Below are positions 57,858-64,000 of a DNA stretch of 64,000 nucleotides, in pieces. The position numbers were made by a program, and so were the translations under genes. The stretch is from the NCBI GenBank assembly GCA_028577615.1, contig JAJSDU010000005.1, positions 1 to 64,000 of the forward strand, in the 5' to 3' direction. Origin of the DNA: Nitrosomonas sp. (lineage in GTDB: Bacteria; Pseudomonadota; Gammaproteobacteria; Burkholderiales; Nitrosomonadaceae). The notes below the pieces were generated by a model. The model was not told where the DNA came from and made no database searches. It saw only the letters and a program-made list of their open reading frames with translations. Each line of letters opens with the position of its first letter. The stretch's first letter is position 1.

Positions 57858-57987
57858 ATGGTTAAGTTCTCCTAGCTCCTTATTATTGAATTAACTTCAG
57901 AATAAAAACTCAGAATATAGAGCATGAAATGCACTTTTTGAATTTCTACGTTCAAGTAACACGAGAAGGTTATAAATACATCACATT

Positions 57988-58026
57988 GGAGACCAAAGGG
58001 CAACAATAAAAATTCTTTGGTTCTCC
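57988..58026 (-). terminator. Stem-loop downstream of the SUF operon
   Basis: GGAGACCAAAG (57988-57998) pairs with CTTTGGTTCTCC (58015-58026) with one bulge. It lies about 40 bp after the last SUF gene, where transcription should end, but lacks a U-tract on the minus strand. Confidence 0.4.
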
Positions 58027-58067
58027 GGCAAGTGTGTCAACAGTCTCTCCGCCCGGATACATGCTGC

Positions 58068-58628
58068 CTAGCACGCAATAACCTGGATATCCGGCTCGAT
58101 CGTTTTCAACATATGCTCGATACCGCGCAGTGTGCCGGTGATTGAGCTGGGGCAGGTGCCGCACGCGCCTTGGTAATGTATTTTCAGAATGTTGCCTTGC
58201 AGGCCCAGGATATGCAGATCACCACCGTCGCTTTGCAGGTAGGGACGTACTTCCTCATCGAGCATGACGTTGATGCGTTCCAGCCGCTGTTGATCTTCGG
58301 GGCTCAGGTTGTTGAGCCAGTCACCCGCGGCTGCGACGGCTTTTTCGGTTTGTTCGCTTGCGGCGGGTGCTGCCCTGATGGGGTCGGCCACTTCGCGTGC
58401 GAGGTCCTGCCAATTGGCTTCGCCGTCCTGGGTTACGGTAATCCAGTTATCGATATAAAAAACGTTGGTGACATGGTCGATCTCGAACAGCGCGGACGCC
58501 AGCGGATCGTCACTGGCGGATTCGGCGTTGTCGTATGAGCACGCGATTCCCCAAGTCAGGGGTTCTTTCAGAATGAATTTCAAGGCGTTTTTGTTGGGTG
58601 TGCCTTCTATGTCAGCAATTTTTGGCAT
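58068..58628 (-). CDS. Nfu-type iron-sulfur carrier protein
   Basis: This 186-residue protein has an N-terminal Nfu_N domain (about 1-90; TPNKNALKFILKEPLTWG) and a C-terminal NifU-like domain (about 115-186) with the cluster-binding CGTCPSS motif. Dimers carry a [4Fe-4S] cluster to target proteins. It ends the SUF operon, 81 bp after sufU. Confidence 0.9.
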   Translation of the reverse strand: MPKIADIEGTPNKNALKFILKEPLTWGIACSYDNAESASDDPLASALFEIDHVTNVFYIDNWITVTQDGEANWQDLAREVADPIRAAPAASEQTEKAVAAAGDWLNNLSPEDQQRLERINVMLDEEVRPYLQSDGGDLHILGLQGNILKIHYQGACGTCPSSITGTLRGIEHMLKTIEPDIQVIAC

Positions 58629-58709
58629 GATTTTGACGAAGTATAAATTTATTCTTTTATGGAGTTTATTGCGATTGTATTGCGCTGAAATGATGTCAGC
58701 CGTAAGCCG

Positions 58710-59198
58710 TCAGTCACTGACGGAAGTAGCCTGCACCGGGTCATCGTCCGATTCTGTCGAAACGCTGGTCAGGGCATTCAGCGCCGCGTGCAGGGTGTGC
58801 CAGGGCAGGATCGCGCATTTGACGCGTGTCGGCAAATCCCGGATGCCCGAGAAGACGGTCAGCCGGCCTAGATGGTTCGGCTGTTCCGGATCGAGCTTGC
58901 CTGTCGCCATGTCACGAAATTCCTGGATCAGCGTTTCGGCGTCGGGGCGTGTCTTGCCTTTGACGGCGGCGGTCATCATCGATGCAGATGCCTTGCAGAT
59001 CGCGCAGGATTCGCCATGAAACGCGATATGACTGATCTGGTCGTTTTCTATTTTCAGGGCAATATCCAGGCGGTCGCCACATAACGGATTGTGGCCCACG
59101 GCATGGTGGCTGGGGTTGTCCAGTACGCCGTAGTTGCGCGGTTTGCGGTTATGATCGAGAATGACTTCCTGGTAGAGTGACTTGCTGTTCATCATCAT
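58710..59198 (-). CDS. sufU: SufU iron-sulfur assembly/sulfur-transfer protein
   Basis: This 162-residue IscU-fold protein has the three conserved cysteines C40 (NPLCGD), C65 (GESCAIC) and C128 (RVKCA) with D42, the zinc site that activates SufS in Gram-positive bacteria. The 18-20 residue insertion before C128 (about 98-118) marks SufU rather than IscU. Three tandem ATGs occur at 59190-59198; the first overlaps the sufS stop by 4 bp. Confidence 0.92.
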   Translation of the reverse strand: MMMNSKSLYQEVILDHNRKPRNYGVLDNPSHHAVGHNPLCGDRLDIALKIENDQISHIAFHGESCAICKASASMMTAAVKGKTRPDAETLIQEFRDMATGKLDPEQPNHLGRLTVFSGIRDLPTRVKCAILPWHTLHAALNALTSVSTESDDDPVQATSVSD

Positions 59199-60454
59199 AA
59201 AAAAACTTTCTGTACGTTCCGGATGCCCGCGATCAGGGCATCCACTTCCGATCTGGTGTTGTAAAAGGCAAAAGAAGCGCGCGAAGTCGCCGGTACCTTG
59301 AAACGTTCCATCACCGGTTGCGCGCAGTGGTGGCCGGTGCGCACCGCGATACCGTCTTCATTCAGAATGGTTCCGATATCATGCGGATGGATGCCGTCGA
59401 GCGCGAAAGACAGCACGGCGGTCTTGTGCGCGGCGGTTCCGATGATCCGCAAGCCTTTAATTTCCGCCATGCGCTCGGTGGCATAGCTGAGCAGTTCATG
59501 TTCATGCGCGGCAATGTCGTCCATGCCAATGGATTCAAGGTAGTCAATGGCCGCACCAAAACCGATGGCGGCGGCAATAGGAGGGGTGCCGGCCTCGAAT
59601 TTGTGCGGAATGGCCGCGTAGGTTGTTTTTTCAAAAGTGACCGAGGCGATCATGTCGCCGCCGCCTTTAAACGGCTGCATGGCTTCAAGCCATGCAGATT
59701 TGCCGTAGAGCATGCCGATTCCGGTCGGGCCGCACAGTTTATGCGCCGAGAAGGCATAAAAATCGCAATCGAGATCCTGCACATCGACGACCATATGCGG
59801 CGCAGCCTGCGCGCCATCAACCAGTACCGGAACGCCATGCTGGTGTGCGAAGGCGATCAACGGTTTGATCGGGTTGATGGTGCCCAACGCATTGGAGACA
59901 TGAATAAGGCCGACGAATTTTGTGCGTTCATTGAACAGCCTCTCGTATGCCGCGATATCGAGTTCACCCGCGTCATTAATCGGCACGACGCGGATGATGG
60001 CGCCTTTTTCCTCGGCCAGCATTTGCCAGGGCACGATATTGGAGTGATGCTCGAGCGTGGTCAGAATGATTTCATCGCCCGCCTTGATGAACTTGCGGCC
60101 GTAGCCCTGCATGACCAGATTGATCGATTCGGTCGTGCCGCTGGTGAAGATGATTTCCCGATCTTCGCGCGCGTTGACAAACTGCTGTATCCTGCGGCGC
60201 GCTTTTTCATATTCCATGGTGGCGACCTCGGAAAGATAATGCACGGCGCGATTGATGTTGGCGTGCTGGGTGGTCTGATAGTGCACCAGCTGGTCGATGA
60301 CCTGCCGCGGCATCTGGCAGGAAGCGGCGTTGTCCAGATAAACCAGGGGCTTGTCGCCGACTTTGATGCCGAGGATTGGAAAGTCCGCGCGAATCCTTTC
60401 TACATCGAAGACAGTATTCGCGCCGGGTGTCATAGAAGCATAAACGTTGGCCAT
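59195..60454 (-). CDS. sufS: Cysteine desulfurase SufS
   Basis: This 419-residue class II desulfurase is PLP-dependent and removes sulfur from cysteine. Motifs are YLDNAASCQMPRQV, the FTSGTTESINLV loop, the PLP lysine in FSAHKLCGPTGIG, and the active cysteine in VRTGHHCAQPVMERF. Start 60454 (MANVYASMTPG) is used; a frame to 60535 runs into sufD. Four bases separate it from the sufD stop. Confidence 0.95.
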   Translation of the reverse strand: MANVYASMTPGANTVFDVERIRADFPILGIKVGDKPLVYLDNAASCQMPRQVIDQLVHYQTTQHANINRAVHYLSEVATMEYEKARRRIQQFVNAREDREIIFTSGTTESINLVMQGYGRKFIKAGDEIILTTLEHHSNIVPWQMLAEEKGAIIRVVPINDAGELDIAAYERLFNERTKFVGLIHVSNALGTINPIKPLIAFAHQHGVPVLVDGAQAAPHMVVDVQDLDCDFYAFSAHKLCGPTGIGMLYGKSAWLEAMQPFKGGGDMIASVTFEKTTYAAIPHKFEAGTPPIAAAIGFGAAIDYLESIGMDDIAAHEHELLSYATERMAEIKGLRIIGTAAHKTAVLSFALDGIHPHDIGTILNEDGIAVRTGHHCAQPVMERFKVPATSRASFAFYNTRSEVDALIAGIRNVQKVFL

Positions 60455-60458
60455 AGTG

Positions 60459-61778
60459 TTAACTGTTTTGTGTAGTTTGATTGAGAATGGCCTGCTCGAG
60501 CGTGTGCTTGAGCGATGGCACGGGTATGCGGTCAAGAATTTCAGCGCCGAATGCGTAAGTCAGCAGGTTGCGCGCGGTCAATTCGTTTAAACCCCGGCTT
60601 TTCAAATAAAAAATCTCTTCATTGTCGAGTTGTCCCACGGTCGCGCCATGCGCGCATTTCACATCATCGGCAAAAATCTCAAGTTGCGGCTTCGTGTCAA
60701 TCTGCGCCTTGCCGCTCAGCAGCAGATTGCGGCTTGACTGCGACGAATTCGTGCGCTGCGCGTGCGGGCGTACGATGATCTTGCCGTTAAAGACCGCATG
60801 TGAGCTGTCATCAACAATACATTTGTGCTGTTGATGGCTGGTGCAGTGCGGTTTTGCGTGATCAATGCGGGTATGCGTATCTGCCAGCTGTCTGCCGGTA
60901 ATCATCGCCAGTCCGTCTATTGCGCATTCCGCGGCTTGCGCGTTGAATTCAACATCGAGATTAAAGCGGGAAATCAGTGCGCCAAGGGTAATGCTGACAG
61001 ACCGGTACTGGCTGCCCTGTTCCAGCGCTACCGCACTGCTGGCAAGATGAAACGCGTTGCCGCTTTCGCGCTGAACACGGATATGGTTGACTTGCGCGTT
61101 GTCCGCGAGGCTGAATTCCGCCACCGAATTGGTGATATAGGTGTTCGCGCCCAAGGCGACATAATCCTCGATTACCGTCGCCTGACTGCTGCGTTCACCG
61201 ATCAGCAGGCAGCGTGGATACTGGGTTGTTTGTTCCTGTGTGGCAATGTACAGCAGATGAATAGGCGCGCTGACGGCGCAATTTTCAGGTAACACGATCA
61301 ACGCGCCATCCTGCAAAAAAGCGGTATTCAGTGCGGCGAAGAAGTTATCCCGGAATTGAACATGTTGCCCCAGATGCGCTTCGGCCAGCGGTGCTTTGGT
61401 CAGCGCCGGTGCAGTCAGATTGCCGATCACAAACTGATCATCTTCACTGAGCCGGGATAGCCCGGGTGAGAAGAAACCGTCTACGAACACCAGGCGATGC
61501 GCAGATTCGGCGATACAAAAAGGCTGAATATCGGACAAACGCAATGCGTTGGTTTTCTGTGCAGGTTTATAGGGTAATTTTGCCAGCGGCGACACATCGG
61601 TAAACCGCCATTCCTCATCCTTTACCGTTGGAAATCTTAACCGGCCCGCCTGATCAATCGCTTCATTGCGCAAGCGCCGCAACCAGTCCAGGGTATCCTG
61701 CGCACCTGAATTCCGTGAATCGGCTGGCAATGCGTTTAACAGGCAGTCGAGATAATCGTTGGCCATTGTTTCGCTCAT
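60459..61778 (-). CDS. sufD: SufD, SufBCD scaffold subunit
   Basis: This 439-residue SufD has the beta-helix core with [24 protein letters not shown] near the C-terminus, containing the conserved His that takes part in cluster formation with SufB. The N-terminal helical part includes [16 protein letters not shown]. Its start overlaps the sufC stop by 4 bp. Confidence 0.95.
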   Translation of the reverse strand: MSETMANDYLDCLLNALPADSRNSGAQDTLDWLRRLRNEAIDQAGRLRFPTVKDEEWRFTDVSPLAKLPYKPAQKTNALRLSDIQPFCIAESAHRLVFVDGFFSPGLSRLSEDDQFVIGNLTAPALTKAPLAEAHLGQHVQFRDNFFAALNTAFLQDGALIVLPENCAVSAPIHLLYIATQEQTTQYPRCLLIGERSSQATVIEDYVALGANTYITNSVAEFSLADNAQVNHIRVQRESGNAFHLASSAVALEQGSQYRSVSITLGALISRFNLDVEFNAQAAECAIDGLAMITGRQLADTHTRIDHAKPHCTSHQQHKCIVDDSSHAVFNGKIIVRPHAQRTNSSQSSRNLLLSGKAQIDTKPQLEIFADDVKCAHGATVGQLDNEEIFYLKSRGLNELTARNLLTYAFGAEILDRIPVPSLKHTLEQAILNQTTQNS

Positions 61779-62569
61779 GTGGATGCTCCCGCCGCGCGTT
61801 TCTGGTCGTTGTGAATCCAGTCGTAACCATGGGTTTCGAGTTCAAGCGCCAGTTCCTTGCCGCCTGTTTTGATGATCCGTCCGGCTTCCATGACATGCAC
61901 AAAATCGGGGACGATGTGATCGAGCAGGCGCTGATAATGCGTAATCAGAATGATGGCGTTATCCGTGTTATGGAGGTGATTCACGCCTTTCGCCACGATC
62001 TTGAGCGCGTCAATATCGAGCCCTGAATCCGTTTCATCCAGAATGCCGAGTTTGGGTTCCAGTAAAGCCATTTGAAGGATTTCATTGCGTTTCTTTTCGC
62101 CGCCGGAGAAGCCTTCATTGACGCTGCGATCGAGAAAATCGGGCTTCATTTCCAGCAGTTTCATTTTCTCGCGGACAAAGTCATCGAATTCGAGCGGATC
62201 GAGTTCTTCTTTGCCGCGTTTGGCTTGTACCGTGTTGTAGGCCAGCCGTAAGAACTGGCTGTTGGCGACACCCGGAATTTCGATCGGGTACTGAAATGCC
62301 AGAAATACGCCAGCCTGCGCGCGTTCTTCCGCGCTTAATTCCAGTAAATCCTGCTGCTCGTATTGGATGCTGCCTTGGGTGACATGATAATCCGGGTGCC
62401 CGGCGAGGACTTTTGCAAAAGTGCTTTTCCCGGAGCCGTTCAAGCCCATGATGGCATGAATTTCACCGCTTCTTACGGTGAGATTGATTCCTTTCAGGAT
62501 TTCGGTGTCCTGAATGCTGGCGTGCAGGTTATCTACGTTTAAAATGATTGGGTTTTGATTGATGTTCAT
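61775..62569 (-). CDS. sufC: SufC ATPase
   Basis: This 264-residue ABC-type ATPase has Walker [10 protein letters not shown], signature [14 protein letters not shown], Walker [13 protein letters not shown] and a switch His in ILITHYQR. It binds SufB and SufD and drives the conformational change that builds the cluster. It overlaps sufB by 4 bp. Confidence 0.97.
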   Translation of the reverse strand: MNINQNPIILNVDNLHASIQDTEILKGINLTVRSGEIHAIMGLNGSGKSTFAKVLAGHPDYHVTQGSIQYEQQDLLELSAEERAQAGVFLAFQYPIEIPGVANSQFLRLAYNTVQAKRGKEELDPLEFDDFVREKMKLLEMKPDFLDRSVNEGFSGGEKKRNEILQMALLEPKLGILDETDSGLDIDALKIVAKGVNHLHNTDNAIILITHYQRLLDHIVPDFVHVMEAGRIIKTGGKELALELETHGYDWIHNDQKRAAGAST

Positions 62570-64000
62570 CCGACACTGTTCTCTAATTTAAAGCTGAGTA
62601 ATTTTGTGGCTTCTACTGCAAATTCCATTGGCAGCTGCTGGAATACTTCCTTACAGAATCCATTGACAATCATGGATACCGCTTCTTCCGCATCGATGCC
62701 GCGCTGCGCAAGATAAAACAGCTGATCTTCGCCAATTTTTGAGGTTGATGCCTCGTGCTCTACCTTTGCGCTGTTATTGCGCACCTGAATATAGGGGAAG
62801 GTGTGCGCACCGGATTGATCACCGACCAGCATGGAATCACATTGCGAGAAATTGCGGGCATTCTCGGCTGTAGGTGCAATGCGCACGAGTCCGCGATAGC
62901 TGCTGTTGGATTTGCCGGCCGAGATACCTTTGCTGATAATCGTGCTGCGGGTATTTTTACCGATATGTATCATTTTGGTGCCGGTGTCAGCTTGCTGATG
63001 GTGATTGGTTACCGCAACCGAGTAAAATTCGCCGATGGAATTGTCGCCACGTAAAATGCAAGATGGATATTTCCAGGTGATGGCGGAGCCTGTTTCGACC
63101 TGAGTCCATGAAATTCTGGAGTTTATGCCCTTGGCGAGGCCGCGCTTGGTAACAAAATTATAAATACCGCCAACGCCATTTTCATCACCGGCATACCAGT
63201 TCTGCACTGTCGAGTATTTGATGTCGGCATGATCCAGCGCGACGAGCTCAACAACGGCGGCATGCAATTGATTGGTGTCAAATTGCGGAGCGGTGCAACC
63301 TTCAAGATATGAAACCGATGCACCTTCTTCGGCAATAATCAGTGTGCGTTCAAACTGCCCCGAATCTTGCGTATTGATCCGGAAATAGGTCGACAAATCC
63401 ATCGGGCATTTAACGCCTTTGGGGATGTAGCAGAAAGAACCATCGGTAAAAACGGCGGAATTCAAGGCGGCAAAAAAATTGTCGCCAACGGGCACGACAG
63501 TGCCAAGGTATTGCCTGACCAGTTCCGGATGATTATGTACCGCTTCGGAAATCGAGCAGAAAATAATACCGACTTCAGCCAATTTTTCTTTATAGGTCGT
63601 AGCAACGGATACACTGTCAAAAATCACATCGACGGCAACGCCGGCAAGCGCCGCGCGTTCATGCATCGGTACGCCAAGCTTTTCAAACGTGCGCAGCAAC
63701 TCCGGATCGACTTCATCCATGCTGGCCAGTTTGTTTTTCGGTTTTGGAGCCGCGTAATAACTGATGGCCTGAAAGTCGATTTTAGGGTATTTGACATTCT
63801 GCCAGTGTGGCTCCGTCATGGTAAGCCATTTTTGAAACGCTTCCAGGCGAAAATTGAGAAGCCATTCAGGCTCATCTTTTTTTGCTGAAATGAGACGAAT
63901 AGTTTCCTCATTGAGCCCCTTGGGCGCAACATACGATTCGATATCCGTTACGAAGCCATGTTTATAGGGTTGATTAACCAGATTCTGCAGTGCAGCACTC
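62566..64000 (-). CDS. sufB: SufB scaffold subunit (5' end beyond window)
   Basis: The frame runs to the right edge. Internal ATG 63819 is not the true start: residues before it read [16 protein letters not shown] and onward, typical SufB N-terminal sequence, and base 64000 would be the G of an ATG completed just outside. Total length would be about 478-479 residues. Visible are the [38 protein letters not shown] core, with the conserved cysteine in LEGCTAP, and the C-terminal [24 protein letters not shown] motif. It is the first visible gene of the operon; an upstream regulator, if any, is outside. Confidence 0.95.
   Translation of the reverse strand, partial: SAALQNLVNQPYKHGFVTDIESYVAPKGLNEETIRLISAKKDEPEWLLNFRLEAFQKWLTMTEPHWQNVKYPKIDFQAISYYAAPKPKNKLASMDEVDPELLRTFEKLGVPMHERAALAGVAVDVIFDSVSVATTYKEKLAEVGIIFCSISEAVHNHPELVRQYLGTVVPVGDNFFAALNSAVFTDGSFCYIPKGVKCPMDLSTYFRINTQDSGQFERTLIIAEEGASVSYLEGCTAPQFDTNQLHAAVVELVALDHADIKYSTVQNWYAGDENGVGGIYNFVTKRGLAKGINSRISWTQVETGSAITWKYPSCILRGDNSIGEFYSVAVTNHHQQADTGTKMIHIGKNTRSTIISKGISAGKSNSSYRGLVRIAPTAENARNFSQCDSMLVGDQSGAHTFPYIQVRNNSAKVEHEASTSKIGEDQLFYLAQRGIDAEEAVSMIVNGFCKEVFQQLPMEFAVEATKLLSFKLENSVG

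Noticed and set aside
59195..60535. Longer sufS start at 60535
   Set aside because: It would overlap 77 bp of sufD with an atypical Ser/Arg-rich N-terminus; ATG 60454 fits the family.
62566..63819. ATG 63819 as the start of sufB
   Set aside because: The open frame upstream encodes typical SufB N-terminal residues up to the window edge, so the real start is just outside.

Overview
The window looks like the chromosome of an ammonia-oxidising betaproteobacterium close to Nitrosomonas. This is inferred from family content: a cytochrome P460-family protein, periplasmic multicopper/blue-copper proteins, a SUF operon with SufU, betaproteobacterial gene orders (tesA divergent to a YbbA-type ATPase; polA, DUF2782 and thrB together) and moderate GC. 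No marker here fixes the species. Almost all of the window is ordinary core chromosome. I see no integrase, transposase, prophage or CRISPR array.

Layout. 1-1056: the 3' end of an rRNA operon (23S tail, spacer, 5S). 1135-4440: phoU and rpiA, then divergent mutL. 4424-11797: a type IV pilus chemosensory pair, a very large CheA-type hybrid kinase (ChpA/PilL) and its receptor PilJ. 12243-16100: two exported cupredoxin proteins whose copper motifs are complementary, like a multicopper oxidase split over two genes. 16223-18694: pyrD and the two N-degron aminoacyl transferases bpt and aat. 18721-19955: an outer-membrane barrel gene behind a near-perfect FNR-type promoter and ahead of a strong terminator. 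20005-22941: a short-chain dehydrogenase, a DUF6164 protein, a P460-family cytochrome lacking the crosslinking lysine, a cupin and ribosomal protein L31.

23328-30438 is a late flagellar cluster: a sigma-28 promoter, then fliC, flaG, fliD, fliS, fliT, a fliK-like gene, a stand-alone FlhB C-terminal domain and a PilZ (YcgR-like) protein. It is followed by a 2319-residue secreted-type protein (30525-37484) with DUF4347, eleven tandem repeats of about 124 residues, RTX calcium-binding repeats and DUF4214-like segments.

37479-49283 is housekeeping: an ABC ATPase and tesA that share start-codon bases, rluC, rne with a long leader, polA, a LOG-family protein, DUF2782, thrB and a membrane protein with a zinc-finger-like tail. 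49508-56768: a small membrane protein, pepP, the MurNAc-recycling pair murU/amgK, ubiK, comM, a small lipoprotein, bolA and an FMN reductase. 56897-57766 holds an AT-rich gene of unknown function. 58068-64000 is the SUF iron-sulfur operon on the minus strand (sufB-sufC-sufD-sufS-sufU-nfu); sufB runs off the right edge.

Most notable: the split multicopper oxidase pair, the FNR-type promoter, the lysine-less P460 homologue, a dispersed element of about 140 bp with terminal inverted repeats present twice directly after stop codons, the FliK/FlhB-C module and the giant repeat protein.
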